Shown piece after piece: positions 1 to 8,639 of a stretch of 64,000 nucleotides of DNA. Source of the DNA: Gillisia sp. Hel_I_86. GTDB lineage: Bacteria; Bacteroidota; Bacteroidia; Flavobacteriales; Flavobacteriaceae. The stretch spans positions 1,302,001-1,366,000 of the forward strand of contig NZ_VISE01000001.1 of assembly GCF_007827275.1 (NCBI RefSeq), written 5' to 3'. The stretch's first letter is position 1. The number at the start of each line of letters is the position of its first letter. Below the pieces are notes generated by a model that was not told where the DNA came from, searched no databases, and saw nothing but the letters and a program-made list of their open reading frames with translations. A program made the position numbers and the translations under genes.

Positions 1-60
1 AAATATAACGATATGGTTTTCTGGCTGAACTTCGGATTTATCTATTACCTAAATTATTAA
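1..60 (+). CDS. C-terminal end of a truncated gene (partial)
   Basis: Frame 1 is open from the window edge to a TAA at 58-60 and gives 19 residues ending in FIYYLNY. The tail is aromatic-rich and finishes on an aromatic residue, as many Bacteroidota outer-membrane barrel proteins do, but it is too short to assign. A strong hairpin follows at once, which supports a real gene end here. Confidence 0.4.
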   Translation, partial: KYNDMVFWLNFGFIYYLNY

Positions 61-63
61 AGC

Positions 64-97
64 AAAAAAGGTCTCAACCAAGTTGATACCTTTTCTT
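64..97. terminator. Bidirectional rho-independent terminator
   Basis: AAAAGGT (66-72) pairs with ACCTTTT (88-94). An inner stem TCAAC/GTTGA closes on a CAA loop, with one mismatch between the two stems. Runs of A and T on either side would serve both the partial gene ending at 60 and the convergent gene ending at 119. Confidence 0.75.
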
Positions 98-118
98 ATA
101 ATTATATTTCGGGATACT

Positions 119-1261
119 CTATCCCAAAGCTTGTTTTAAATCTTCAATAAGATCCTCATCATCTTCGATCCCTACACTTAATCGAATTAAAGAATCTACC
201 ACTCCTGTTTTCTCCCTTTCCTCTTTGGGAATAGAGGCATGCGTCATACTAGCTGGATGACCAGCTAAAGACTCCACACCCCCAAGGGATTCAGCTAAAG
301 TGAAAACTTTTAGGTTTTCTATAACCTTAATGGCACTTTCCAAAGTTTTTTCTGAAGTGGTAAAAGAGATCATTCCTCCAAAACCGTTCATTTGCGCTTT
401 TGCGATATCATGATTTGGATGATCTTCGAAACCAGGCCAGTACACCTTATCTACTTTAGGATGGGATTTTAAGAACTTTGCCACTTTTTCTCCATTCTCA
501 CAATGCCTTTGCATTCTAATATGAAGGGTTTTAATTCCCCTAAGTACTAAAAAGCTGTCTTGTGGCCCACAAACGGCACCACTTGCATTTTGAACAAAAT
601 ACAATCTATCTGCAAGTTCTTTATCCTTAACAACAAGAGAACCCATTACTACATCGCTATGCCCTCCTAAATATTTAGTGGCACTATGCATTACTATATC
701 TGCGCCTAAATCCAACGGAAGTTGCAAATACGGTGTAGCAAACGTATTGTCTACCGCCAATAAAATATGGTGTTTTTTAGCAAGCTTGGAACACGCAACA
801 ATATCAATAATATTCATCATCGGGTTTGTAGGCGTTTCTACCCATAATAACTTTGTGTTCTCGTTGATATGTTCCTCGATCTTGGATACATCTTGCATTC
901 CAACAAAATGAAATTTAAGGCCAAGTCCTTCAAAAATCTTTGTAAAAAGTCTATAAGAACCTCCATAAAGATCATTTGTAGAGATGATCCCGTCACCGGG
1001 CTTGAATAATTTCATAACTGCGTCTATCGCTGCCAATCCAGAGCCGAAAGCAAGTCCGAATTCTCCATTTTCAATACTGGCAAGCGCATTCTCCAATGCA
1101 GATCTTGTTGGATTTCCACTACGCGAATATTCAAAGCCTTTATGTCCACCAGGAGTAGTTTGAGAATACGTGCTGGTTTGATAGATTGGAGGCATTACAG
1201 AACCGTATGCGGGATCTATATTATGTTGCCCTCCATGGATAGTTTTAGTGTTGAATTTCAT
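119..1261 (-). CDS. metB: Cystathionine gamma-synthase/lyase family PLP enzyme
   Basis: A 380-residue cytoplasmic Cys/Met-metabolism PLP enzyme. It would catalyse gamma-elimination or gamma-replacement on homoserine esters or cystathionine, in methionine/cysteine transsulfuration. The PLP lysine is K196 in SATKYLGGHSDV. YSRSGNPT (45-52) and DNTFATPY (171-178) are family motifs, and the length is normal. Synthase and lyase cannot be separated by eye, so metB is the customary label rather than a proven one. It is a single gene with its own promoter, divergent from the lipoprotein gene at 1353. The ATG start is unambiguous. Confidence 0.85.
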   Translation of the reverse strand: MKFNTKTIHGGQHNIDPAYGSVMPPIYQTSTYSQTTPGGHKGFEYSRSGNPTRSALENALASIENGEFGLAFGSGLAAIDAVMKLFKPGDGIISTNDLYGGSYRLFTKIFEGLGLKFHFVGMQDVSKIEEHINENTKLLWVETPTNPMMNIIDIVACSKLAKKHHILLAVDNTFATPYLQLPLDLGADIVMHSATKYLGGHSDVVMGSLVVKDKELADRLYFVQNASGAVCGPQDSFLVLRGIKTLHIRMQRHCENGEKVAKFLKSHPKVDKVYWPGFEDHPNHDIAKAQMNGFGGMISFTTSEKTLESAIKVIENLKVFTLAESLGGVESLAGHPASMTHASIPKEEREKTGVVDSLIRLSVGIEDDEDLIEDLKQALG

Positions 1262-1277
1262 AAATAAATATTTGTCG

Positions 1278-1308
1278 CAAATGTACTACTCGTATTGGGG
1301 AACTACAA
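1278..1308 (-). promoter_or_regulatory. Bacteroidota-type promoter of metB
   Basis: On the minus strand a -7 box TACATTTG (1278-1285) fits TAnnTTTG. A TTG (complement at 1306-1308) lies 20 bases upstream, the expected -33 spacing. It sits 17 bases before the ATG. Confidence 0.6.
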
Positions 1309-1325
1309 AATAGCACGTACCTTTA
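1295..1325 (+). promoter_or_regulatory. Probable promoter of the DUF3298 lipoprotein gene
   Basis: TTG (1295-1297), 20 bases, then TACCTTTA (1318-1325), one mismatch from TAnnTTTG. It interleaves with the metB promoter on the other strand, so the two divergent promoters share about 15 bases. Confidence 0.45.
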
Positions 1326-1352
1326 TCCCGAATTTAACATAGAAATCCCATT

Positions 1353-2105
1353 GTGAAAAAACTGGTTTTAGTCCTGACACTTAACTTATTGTTCCTTGGC
1401 TGCAATAAAGATGTTCCCAAATTAAGTTTTGATGAACTGAATATCGAGCAAGTTTCTGAAATGAACTGCAATCCAGAAGAAGAAAATTGCACCTTTATTG
1501 GCATTAAAGTTCCTTGGGCAATGGGAAAAGACACCAGAAGCAACTTATTGAACAGTCACATAGAAGATCATATAATTAAACTGATCGATTACCAGGATGC
1601 CAAGGAATTAAATTCGCTGGAAAACTTGGCACAAACCTTTATTGACGACTATGAAGCTAGCGCCAAAGAGTTCGCAGAATACAATATTCCTTGGGAGGCA
1701 TTTGTGGAAGGAAAGGTTACTTATGAATCTGAAAAACTGATCTCTATTCAATTCGATCTCGCGCTATTTACTGGTGGCGCCCACGGCTATACGAGCATTA
1801 CTTTTTTGAATTTTAATCCCGAAACGGGTAGGTTACTTTCCAATAAAGAATTGTTCTCGCAGGATTTTAAAGATTTTGCTGAAAAAAGGTTCAGAAAGAA
1901 TAATGATATTCCAGAGAATGAATCCATCAACAGTACCGGTTTCTTTTTTGAAGGTGATAAATTTCAACTTCCACAAAATATCGGGTTTTATCCAAATAAA
2001 GTTGTTTTAAGATATAATGCCTACGAGATCGCATCTTATTCTGAAGGGAATATTCAGTTGGTATTCAAAATGGAAGAGGCTAAAAAGTATTTCAAAATTC
2101 TTTAA
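1353..2105 (+). CDS. Lipoprotein with DUF3298 (RsiV-like) domain
   Basis: 250 residues. The start is GTG, giving a short hydrophobic signal and a lipobox FLGC with the lipidated cysteine at C17, so it should be membrane-anchored outside the cytoplasm. The C-terminal half carries the DUF3298 pattern: FTGGAHGYT followed by a stretch about the final cell layout NPETGRLLS. This fold occurs in RsiV, where it binds lysozyme, but in Bacteroidota it is a lone lipoprotein of unknown function. It may be co-transcribed with the redox gene that starts 37 bases later. Confidence 0.75.
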   Translation: MKKLVLVLTLNLLFLGCNKDVPKLSFDELNIEQVSEMNCNPEEENCTFIGIKVPWAMGKDTRSNLLNSHIEDHIIKLIDYQDAKELNSLENLAQTFIDDYEASAKEFAEYNIPWEAFVEGKVTYESEKLISIQFDLALFTGGAHGYTSITFLNFNPETGRLLSNKELFSQDFKDFAEKRFRKNNDIPENESINSTGFFFEGDKFQLPQNIGFYPNKVVLRYNAYEIASYSEGNIQLVFKMEEAKKYFKIL

Positions 2106-2142
2106 TTTTGACAAGTTCCCCAAAAAATCAATAAAAGTTATT

Positions 2143-2496
2143 ATGAAAAAGATCTACCACCTCTCTTCCTGTTCTACTTGTAAAAGGATCTTAAATGAAT
2201 TGGAACCGTCTTCAGCTTATATTTTACAGGATATAAAAGAAGACCCAATTACCGAAGAGCAGCTCGATGAAATGTTCGAATTGGCTGGAAATTATGAGTC
2301 ACTTTTCAGCAAAAGAGCTCAGCTTTACAAGGAGAAGGGTCTAAAAAACGAGAAGCTGGACGAAGAAAATTACAAAAATCTAATCCTCGAACATTACACC
2401 TTTTTAAAGCGTCCTGTTATTATAAACAACGATACGATTTTTATAGGGAATTCCAAAAGTACTATTGAAGCAGCAAAAAATGCCATGAATGGATAG
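2143..2496 (+). CDS. ArsC/Spx-family thioredoxin-fold protein
   Basis: 117 residues. The frame is open further upstream, but the ATG at 2143 gives the standard start, MKKIYHLSSCSTCKR, with the beta strand directly before the active-site C10-x2-C13. A conserved RPVI segment near the C-terminus and the length fit the ArsC/YffB family of reductases and Spx-like proteins. It is cytoplasmic and probably a thiol-dependent reductase; arsenate specificity cannot be claimed. It overlaps the next gene by 8 bases, so the two are probably translated together. Confidence 0.8.
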   Translation: MKKIYHLSSCSTCKRILNELEPSSAYILQDIKEDPITEEQLDEMFELAGNYESLFSKRAQLYKEKGLKNEKLDEENYKNLILEHYTFLKRPVIINNDTIFIGNSKSTIEAAKNAMNG

Positions 2497-3400
2497 CCGT
2501 ACGCTTGCCATTCTAGCGGCAACGGGAGCCAGTACAATTTACGGGATAAACCATACCATTGCCAAAGGATTAATGCCTATTTATATAGAGCCTTTTGGGT
2601 TTATATTTTTAAGGGTTACCGGTGCTGCAATATTATTTTGGCTTATTGGTTTTTGGGGTCCAAAGGAAAAAGTGGCTACAGGTGATTGGATGAGAATTGT
2701 TGCTTGTGCCATTTTTGGAATGGTAATTAACATGCTGATGTTCTTTAAAGGCCTTAGTCTTTCTACACCAATAAACAGTTCGGTTATAATTACCGTTTCG
2801 CCCATTCTTGTGCTCTTGCTCGCCGCAGTGCTAATCAAAGAAAGGATAACGCTTTTAAAAACTTTAGGAATTGTAATCGGTTTAACCGGTGCTTTGACTT
2901 TGGTGCTTTTCAGTAATACCGAAACTGTTAATGCCCCAAATATTCCAGTGGGAAACATGTTGTTTATTGTAAATGCTTTTTCCTATGGGATCTACTTAAT
3001 CCTTGTAAAACCATTGACCGCAAAATATCATTCATTCACACTGATGAAATGGCTATTCTTATTTGCGGTGATCATAAACTTCCCAATTACAATTTCCGAA
3101 TTCGCACGGGTGGAATGGTTGGAATTACCGGCGCATGCTATCTGGAAAATGGGATTTGTAGTGGTGGGAACTACTTTTTTAACCTACCTATTCAATATTT
3201 ATGCACTAAAAGAACTAAGTGCTGCTACCATAAGCGCATTCATTTATTTACAACCACTCATAGCTATTACCTTTGCTGTGGCGATGGGGGCAGATTCTCT
3301 GGATATTGTAAAAATAACCGCCGCCATCTTAGTGTTTACGGGAGTTTATTTGGTAACTAAAAAATCCAAACCTAAGCAGATTTCAACTCCAAATCTTTAG
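2489..3400 (+). CDS. EamA-family drug/metabolite transporter
   Basis: 303 residues with about ten hydrophobic segments arranged as two EamA repeats, typical of DMT-superfamily inner-membrane exporters. The second half holds a GxxLxxxxSKP-like basic tail after the last helix. Substrate unknown. It starts inside the preceding ArsC-like gene and its 3' end overlaps the convergent thioesterase gene by 29 bases. Confidence 0.85.
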   Translation: MDSRTLAILAATGASTIYGINHTIAKGLMPIYIEPFGFIFLRVTGAAILFWLIGFWGPKEKVATGDWMRIVACAIFGMVINMLMFFKGLSLSTPINSSVIITVSPILVLLLAAVLIKERITLLKTLGIVIGLTGALTLVLFSNTETVNAPNIPVGNMLFIVNAFSYGIYLILVKPLTAKYHSFTLMKWLFLFAVIINFPITISEFARVEWLELPAHAIWKMGFVVVGTTFLTYLFNIYALKELSAATISAFIYLQPLIAITFAVAMGADSLDIVKITAAILVFTGVYLVTKKSKPKQISTPNL

Positions 3401-3860
3401 GGGTTTTTCCGAATTTACGAGTGTCTTCTTTCGTCAAGATCCTAAAGTCTTGTGTGTGAGGGATTTTATCTATATCTTTTCTCATATGGGCTGGCAATCC
3501 AGTAAGCTTGCGCTCTTTTAGATCTATCCATCCTCCCATAGCTTCACACGAAGCGAAATTTCTTCCTTTGTGATCGTAGAAATTATGAAGGAATTCAAAA
3601 TACATTCCGTCTTCAGAAAGGCCTTTTAACTCTAGGCTCACTTTTACAGGCTTTCCCATAAAAGCCTCGCGGAAATAATAAATATGCTCATAGAAAACCA
3701 CTGGCCCCAGATTATTTTTGGCCAATTCATGCTGGTCGAAACCATTTTCCATGAAGTAACCCATTCTGGTATGGCTCATAAAATTGATGTATGCCGAATT
3801 TGCCAAATGCCTGTTAGCATCTATATCGCTCCATCTTATATCAAATTCCTTTGTGTACAT
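3372..3860 (-). CDS. Acyl-CoA thioesterase, 4HBT/FadM hotdog family
   Basis: 162 residues. The N-terminal DIRWSDIDANRHLANSAY segment is the hotdog thioesterase signature, with the catalytic Asp region around residues 12-14. It probably hydrolyses acyl- or aryl-CoA esters in the cytoplasm. Chain-length preference cannot be read. It is monocistronic; a perfect -7 box lies just upstream (3877-3884 on this strand). Its last 28 bases overlap the transporter gene end-to-end. Confidence 0.8.
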   Translation of the reverse strand: MYTKEFDIRWSDIDANRHLANSAYINFMSHTRMGYFMENGFDQHELAKNNLGPVVFYEHIYYFREAFMGKPVKVSLELKGLSEDGMYFEFLHNFYDHKGRNFASCEAMGGWIDLKERKLTGLPAHMRKDIDKIPHTQDFRILTKEDTRKFGKTPKDLELKSA

Positions 3861-3876
3861 GTATTCAAAATTTTTA

Positions 3877-3884
3877 CAAAACTA
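3877..3884 (-). promoter_or_regulatory. -7 box of the thioesterase gene
   Basis: TAGTTTTG on the minus strand matches TAnnTTTG, 16 bases before the ATG. No clear TTG lies at -33. Confidence 0.4.
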
Positions 3885-3955
3885 CTATTTTTTGTTATGC
3901 GTGCATAATTAAATAAGCTAAGTATATGCCAATTTAATTCCCGAGATTTGCGTCT

Positions 3956-4921
3956 ATGCCAATACTGGAAAGCACCTATAATCCGCCTTATATATTTAGG
4001 AATTATCATATATCCACAATTTACGCTGCAAAGTTAAGGAGTGTAAAGGCTGTGCCCCAAACCAGGGAACGTTTGCAACTGGAGGATGGGGATTTTATGG
4101 ATATAGACTGGAGTTACGCTAGTTCCTGCAGCTCCAATAAGGTTCTTGTCGTACTACACGGATTGGACGGCAATGCCCAGCGTCCCTATGTTTTAGGATT
4201 GGCGCATTATTTTAATCATCATGGCTGGGATGTAGCGGCTATTAATTTTCGCGGGTGTAGCGGGGAAATAAATAATTTATATAGGTCCTATAATGCGGGG
4301 GCTAGCGAAGATCTAAACCATGTAGTTACCAGTATTCTTTCCATTAAGAAATATGAATCCTTGGCTATTAACGGTTTTAGTTTGGGAGGGAATTTATTGT
4401 TGAAATATTTAGGGGAAGGAAACAACTTACCTAAAGAATTAAAGGCCGGCGTTGCGATTTCTGCTCCCTGCGATCTGCATGCCTCTCTTAAAAAATTGGA
4501 TGAGGGCAGGAACTGGATTTATTCCAAGCGTTTTGTCATGCAGCTTAAAAAGCAATTGTTTTTAAGGGAGAAACATTTTCCTGAAGAAATCACCAAAGAG
4601 CAAATTGATAAGTGCACCAATTTATATGCAATAGACCAATTGTATACTAGCCAAGCTCATGGGTTTGCCGATGCCCTGGAATATTATGAAAAAAGCAGTG
4701 CCATGAGCTTTATTCCAACCATCCATATCCCAACCTTATTGATAAATGCCAAAAACGACGGATTTCTTTCAGAGAATTCCTCTCCCAAAGAAATCGCCCA
4801 AAACAATCCAGATTTTTATTTGGAAACTCCAGAATATGGTGGTCATGTGGGATTTCTTCAGAAGAAAGAAGCAACCTATACCGAGGAACGGGCATTGGAA
4901 TTTATAACTTCCCATTTATAG
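3956..4921 (+). CDS. Alpha/beta hydrolase of the YheT family
   Basis: 321 residues. The nucleophile elbow is GFSLGGN with S142, and the likely catalytic His is H297 in GGHVGF. HGLDGN (68-73) would form the oxyanion hole and NFRGCSG (97-103) is typical of the family. YheT-like hydrolases are cytoplasmic esterases of uncertain physiological substrate. No signal peptide is present. It lies 73 bases before yicC but that operon has its own promoter. Confidence 0.85.
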   Translation: MPILESTYNPPYIFRNYHISTIYAAKLRSVKAVPQTRERLQLEDGDFMDIDWSYASSCSSNKVLVVLHGLDGNAQRPYVLGLAHYFNHHGWDVAAINFRGCSGEINNLYRSYNAGASEDLNHVVTSILSIKKYESLAINGFSLGGNLLLKYLGEGNNLPKELKAGVAISAPCDLHASLKKLDEGRNWIYSKRFVMQLKKQLFLREKHFPEEITKEQIDKCTNLYAIDQLYTSQAHGFADALEYYEKSSAMSFIPTIHIPTLLINAKNDGFLSENSSPKEIAQNNPDFYLETPEYGGHVGFLQKKEATYTEERALEFITSHL

Positions 4922-4942
4922 CGCATACTTTCCCTAAGATTC

Positions 4943-4972
4943 TTTGTCCTGCTTAAGATTTGGTTATCTTTG
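4943..4972 (+). promoter_or_regulatory. Promoter of the yicC-gmk-nadD operon
   Basis: TTTG (4943-4946), then 18 bases, then TATCTTTG (4965-4972), an exact TAnnTTTG box, 22 bases before the yicC ATG. Confidence 0.6.
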
Positions 4973-4994
4973 CCCAACCTTTTAAAAATCAAGC

Positions 4995-5852
4995 ATGATT
5001 CAGTCAATGACCGGTTTTGGAAAAAGCCTTTTACAGCTTCCATCCAAAAAAATCACCATAGAAATTAAATCCCTTAACAGTAAAAGCCTGGATCTTAACG
5101 CCAGAATCCCGGGTCAATACCGGGAAAAAGAATTGCTTTTAAGAAACCTTATTGCAAAATCCCTGGTTAGGGGAAAAGTGGATTTTTCACTATATGTTGA
5201 AGTTACCGGCGAGGAAACCACCGCTTCTGTAAACCCTGTGGTAGTAAAAAAATACATGGAGCAGTTGAGAGAAATTGCCAATGCTGATGATAATGAGTTG
5301 CTAAAAATGGCCATTCATATGCCCGATACCATGAAAACCGAAAGGGAAGAGATTGATGAAACCGAATTTATCGAGATCGAAAAAACCTTGAAACAAGCAT
5401 TAACCGAAATCAATTCTTTTAGAACCGATGAAGGCAATGCCTTGGAAAAAGATTTGTTGTTTAGGGTTTCCAATATTGCACAATTGCTTCAGGATATCAT
5501 AGCGATGGATCCCGATAGAATTGAAGGGGTACGGGAACGTTTAAGAAAAGGGGTTGCAGAGCTTCAGGAAAAAGTGGACGAAAACAGGTTTGAGCAGGAA
5601 CTCGTTTATTATATAGAAAAGTTTGATATCACCGAAGAAAAGGTACGATTGGAAAACCACTTATCTTATTTTCTCGAAACCATTAATTCTGCCGACTCCA
5701 ATGGACGAAAATTAGGTTTTATTTCTCAAGAAATGGGAAGGGAGATCAATACTATTGGTAGTAAATCCAATTACGCTCCAATGCAGCAATTGGTCGTGCA
5801 AATGAAAGATGAACTGGAAAAAATAAAAGAACAACTTTTAAACGTACTGTAA
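4995..5852 (+). CDS. yicC: YicC-family endoribonuclease
   Basis: 285 residues with the diagnostic N-terminus MIQSMTGFGKS and the C-terminal DUF1732 region containing ISQEMGREINTIGSK, both hallmarks of YicC. Family members are cytoplasmic RNases/RNA-decay adaptors. It heads a three-gene operon: its stop overlaps the gmk start (TAATG), and gmk overlaps nadD. The yicC-gmk pairing is widespread in bacteria. Confidence 0.92.
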   Translation: MIQSMTGFGKSLLQLPSKKITIEIKSLNSKSLDLNARIPGQYREKELLLRNLIAKSLVRGKVDFSLYVEVTGEETTASVNPVVVKKYMEQLREIANADDNELLKMAIHMPDTMKTEREEIDETEFIEIEKTLKQALTEINSFRTDEGNALEKDLLFRVSNIAQLLQDIIAMDPDRIEGVRERLRKGVAELQEKVDENRFEQELVYYIEKFDITEEKVRLENHLSYFLETINSADSNGRKLGFISQEMGREINTIGSKSNYAPMQQLVVQMKDELEKIKEQLLNVL

Positions 5853-6439
5853 TGAAAACCGGGAAATTAATTGTGTTTTCTGCACCCTCGGGATCAGGAA
5901 AAACCACCATAGTTCAGCATTTATTGGCTCAGCCGGAATTAAACCTGGAATTTTCAATTTCAGCAACATCTAGGGAACCAAGAGGTGATGAAGTGGAGGG
6001 AAAAGATTATTATTTCTTGACCCTGCACGAATTCAAACAAAAGATCAAAAGCGAAGAGTTTTTAGAATGGGAAGAGGTATACAGGGATAATTTTTATGGA
6101 ACATTAAAATCGGAAATAGAACGTATTTGGGCAGCTGGCAAAAATGTGATCTTTGATATAGACGTAGTTGGAGGCTTGGACATAAAACACATTTATCCAA
6201 AACAAACCTTGGCGGTATTTGTAAAGCCCCCAAGTATTGAAGAGCTTAAAATCAGATTAAAAAAGCGCAAGACCGAAAGCGAGGATAAAATCAACATGCG
6301 GGTGGCGAAGGCTTCTATTGAACTTGCTACCGCTCCCCAGTTCGATTTTGTTATAGAGAACAATAATTTACAAGTTGCGCTGGAGGAAGCTTATAACCTT
6401 GTTTCCACTTTTGTTGAAGCCAATAGCGAAGTAGAATGA
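5852..6439 (+). CDS. gmk: Guanylate kinase
   Basis: 195 residues. It phosphorylates GMP to GDP with ATP in the cytoplasm. The P-loop SAPSGSGKTT spans 10-19 with K17; the GMP-binding region SATSREPRGDEVEGKDYYFL follows at about 38-57. Length is normal. Its ATG overlaps the yicC stop by one base, and its own end overlaps nadD by 4 bases, so translation is tightly coupled. Confidence 0.96.
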   Translation: MKTGKLIVFSAPSGSGKTTIVQHLLAQPELNLEFSISATSREPRGDEVEGKDYYFLTLHEFKQKIKSEEFLEWEEVYRDNFYGTLKSEIERIWAAGKNVIFDIDVVGGLDIKHIYPKQTLAVFVKPPSIEELKIRLKKRKTESEDKINMRVAKASIELATAPQFDFVIENNNLQVALEEAYNLVSTFVEANSEVE

Positions 6440-7020
6440 AAAAAAAGGTAGGTCTTTATTTTGGCACATTCAACCCTATCCATTCCGGGCACCTTATAAT
6501 TGCCAATTATATGGTGGAATTTTCTGAACTTAACGAAGTTTGGATGGTTGTTACGCCCCACAATCCCCTTAAAAAGAAAAGCAGCTTGCTGGATAACCAT
6601 CATAGAATAGAGATGGTTTATAAAGCCTGTGAGGATTATCCCAAATTAAAACCTAGCGATATTGAATTTGGGCTTCCACAACCAAATTACACCGTAAATA
6701 CCTTGATCCAATTAGAAGAAAAATATCCAAACCTGGAATTTTCGCTGATTATGGGGGAGGATAATTTAAAGGGGTTCCATAAGTGGAAGAACTACGAAGT
6801 GATCTTGGAGCGGTACCCTATTTTTGTATATCCCAGAATTTCTGAAGGATTGGTGGAAAATGAGTTTCTAACTCACGGAAAAATTAAACGCGTTCCAGCT
6901 CCAATAATCGAATTGTCTTCTACATTTATAAGAAAAGCCGTTAAAGACGCTAAGAACATTAGGCCCATGTTGCCCGAGAAGGTCTGGGCCTATTTGGATA
7001 AGATGAATTTCTATAAATAA
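6436..7020 (+). CDS. nadD: Nicotinate-nucleotide adenylyltransferase
   Basis: 194 residues. It transfers AMP to nicotinate mononucleotide in NAD synthesis. GTFNPIHSGHL (10-20) holds the nucleotidyltransferase (T/H)xGH signature, and SSTFIRKAV near the C-terminus is the ISSTxIR motif. It is the last gene of the operon and starts within gmk. No strong terminator follows; the downstream 234 bases contain a partial repeat and a CCCTCATTGAGGG palindrome (7152-7164). Confidence 0.95.
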   Translation: MKKKVGLYFGTFNPIHSGHLIIANYMVEFSELNEVWMVVTPHNPLKKKSSLLDNHHRIEMVYKACEDYPKLKPSDIEFGLPQPNYTVNTLIQLEEKYPNLEFSLIMGEDNLKGFHKWKNYEVILERYPIFVYPRISEGLVENEFLTHGKIKRVPAPIIELSSTFIRKAVKDAKNIRPMLPEKVWAYLDKMNFYK

Positions 7021-7254
7021 AAAACTGCTTAAAAAATTATTTTGATCTTTCAGTTGTGTTAATTGATCCTACTTTTTTCATTGTGGAACTATAACATAGC
7101 ACTTCGACTGCGCTCAATATAAAATCTCAAATTTTTTAAACAGTCCTTTAATCCCTCATTGAGGGTTTAATTTACCAAGGTTTGCCATAAAATTAACTTC
7201 CGAATTCACACTTTAAAAGTTTAACCCGAAATTTTTAACTTTAATAACAATCCT

Positions 7255-7755
7255 TTACTTTTTCAAAGCCGGGATTCTTAAAACTTGTCCCGGATATATT
7301 TTATCTGGATCTGTAAGCATTGGCTTGTTTGCTTCAAATATTTCTGGATATCTATTTGCAGACCCGTAATGTTCTTTTGCTATTTTACCTAAGGTATCGC
7401 CTCTTTCTACCGTATGGAAAATAGCTTCGGGCTCTTTGTTTTCCACTACCATATTATCGTCTACCTGTGCGATTCCTTCTACATTTCCAACAACCAAAAT
7501 AATTTTTTCCCTAGTGGACTGATCGTATGCTTTACCACTTATTGTGGCCATATCGTCTTCGATACGAATTTTGAGGTTTTCAATTTTAAGGTTGAGGTCA
7601 TGTATGGTGGTTTCCAGTTTTTGGGCTGCTTTTTTATTTTCCAACTCCTCTTCTCTCTCCTTTTCTACAGTTACTACAGCAGCTTTATCCCTAGTGTTTT
7701 TTTTAGATCCAAAAATTTTGGCGCCCGCATTTTTAATAAAAGTAAATAATCCCAT
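7255..7755 (-). CDS. BON-LysM peptidoglycan-binding protein (Kbp/YgaU-like)
   Basis: 166 residues. A longer frame exists upstream but the ATG at 7755, MGLFTFIKNAGAKIFG, is the conserved start. A charged linker (25-48) leads to a BON domain (about 50-105) and a C-terminal LysM domain (about 112-163, HTVERGDTLGKIAKEHYG). No signal peptide is visible. This domain pair is that of E. coli Kbp/YgaU, a K+-binding protein, but a potassium role here is inference only. It is monocistronic and borders the repeat-rich block. Confidence 0.8.
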   Translation of the reverse strand: MGLFTFIKNAGAKIFGSKKNTRDKAAVVTVEKEREEELENKKAAQKLETTIHDLNLKIENLKIRIEDDMATISGKAYDQSTREKIILVVGNVEGIAQVDDNMVVENKEPEAIFHTVERGDTLGKIAKEHYGSANRYPEIFEANKPMLTDPDKIYPGQVLRIPALKK

Positions 7756-7857
7756 TCTATTTTTATTTTTTATTGATTTAGATTTCTTCCTACAAATTAC
7801 AAATTCAACTTTACACAAACTATTATTTTTGCATTAAAGTTTTGTTAGTATATAAAA

Positions 7858-7892
7858 AAACAGCGCGGAGCTTTAAAACCCATGCGCTGTTT
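7858..7892. terminator. Orphan hairpin, terminator-like
   Basis: AAACAGCGC (7858-7866) pairs with GCGCTGTTT (7884-7892), flanked by an A-run on the left. No gene ends here on either strand, so it may mark a short RNA or a decayed gene. The 3' flank is C/A-rich (TAACTAACCAACC). Confidence 0.4.
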
Positions 7893-8040
7893 CATTAACT
7901 AACCAACCAAAAAACTAAATATAAAGACGATAATATCTGCTATTACCAATCTTTAGAATTATAACGGATATAAAACGAAAACATTGTAGAGGATTAATAA
8001 TAAATTGTTTGTCCGTAAAGTTCCCAACCTGAAAAAGGAC

Positions 8041-8082
8041 GTCATTCAGTTCCGATAGCTATCGGAATTGTTTCAGAATCTC
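8041..8082 (+). repeat. REP-like unit with a nested palindrome in its loop
   Basis: Begins GTCATTC and ends GAATCTC like the other units of this family. Its loop carries the 18-base palindrome TTCCGATAGCTATCGGAA (8050-8067). A decayed reverse partner (GAGACCCTGAAATAA) follows at about 8109-8123. Confidence 0.65.
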
Positions 8083-8212
8083 ATTTCACTGGAAACCAAT
8101 GCAACATGGAGACCCTGAAATAAATTACCATTGACATATTTTTTAGAAATATCGATTTCCTGTGATAAATCACAATGGTTTTAGAATGGCTACCAATGAA
8201 AAAAATCTTTGG

Positions 8213-8270
8213 CCACGAATGCACGAATTATTGATTTGAAAAATCCTGAACAATATTCGTGCATTCGTGG
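8213..8270. repeat. Hairpin with 16-bp perfect stem
   Basis: CCACGAATGCACGAAT (8213-8228) is the exact reverse complement of 8255-8270, with a 26-base loop. A shortened right half plus its downstream flank recurs at 8911-8945, just before the third repeat copy. Confidence 0.8.
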
Positions 8271-8364
8271 CAGTAAAAAGCACTTCGATCCAATAGAGAT
8301 CCCTCCTAGCGTCGGGATGACATATGAATAAATCGTCATCCCATGTTTGTATCTAAGGCCCCTC

Positions 8365-8431
8365 GTCATTCTGAACTCGTTTCAGAATCTCATGTATGTT
8401 AAATTAGACCCTGAATCAAGTTCAGGGTGAC
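8365..8431. repeat. REP-like doublet (forward + reverse hairpin units)
   Basis: Forward unit 8365-8391 has stem ATTCTGAA/TTCAGAAT. The reverse unit 8406-8431 has stem ACCCTGAA/TTCAGGGT. They are 14 bases apart and share the GTCA...TCT ends. Confidence 0.75.
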
Positions 8432-8517
8432 AAATGGGAAGCTGCCTTGAGATCCCTCCGAGCGTCGGGATGATATAGGAATAAATTGTCATCCCATGTT
8501 TGTATCGAAGGCCTCTC

Positions 8518-8584
8518 GTCATGCTGAACTTGTTTCAGCATCTCATGTATGTCAAATTAGATCCTGAATCCAGTTCAGGGTGAC
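8518..8584. repeat. REP-like doublet, second tandem copy
   Basis: Forward unit 8518-8544 has stem ATGCTGAA/TTCAGCAT. Reverse unit 8559-8584 pairs ATCCTGAA with TTCAGGGT through one T-G wobble. Spacing is again 14 bases. Confidence 0.75.
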
Positions 8585-8639
8585 GAATGGCGAGCTGTTT
8601 TGAGACCCTTCGACAAGCTCAGTCTGAGAGCCTCTTTTT

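Larger units (their letters stand above)
8296..8601 (+). repeat. Tandem duplication, period 153 bp
   Basis: Unit 1 (8296-8448) and unit 2 (8449-8601) align along their whole length with scattered substitutions. Each contains a GAGATCCC hairpin, a GTCATCCC stretch, and a forward plus reverse REP-like doublet. A third unit begins at 8602 (GAGACCCTT) and then diverges. Confidence 0.8.
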
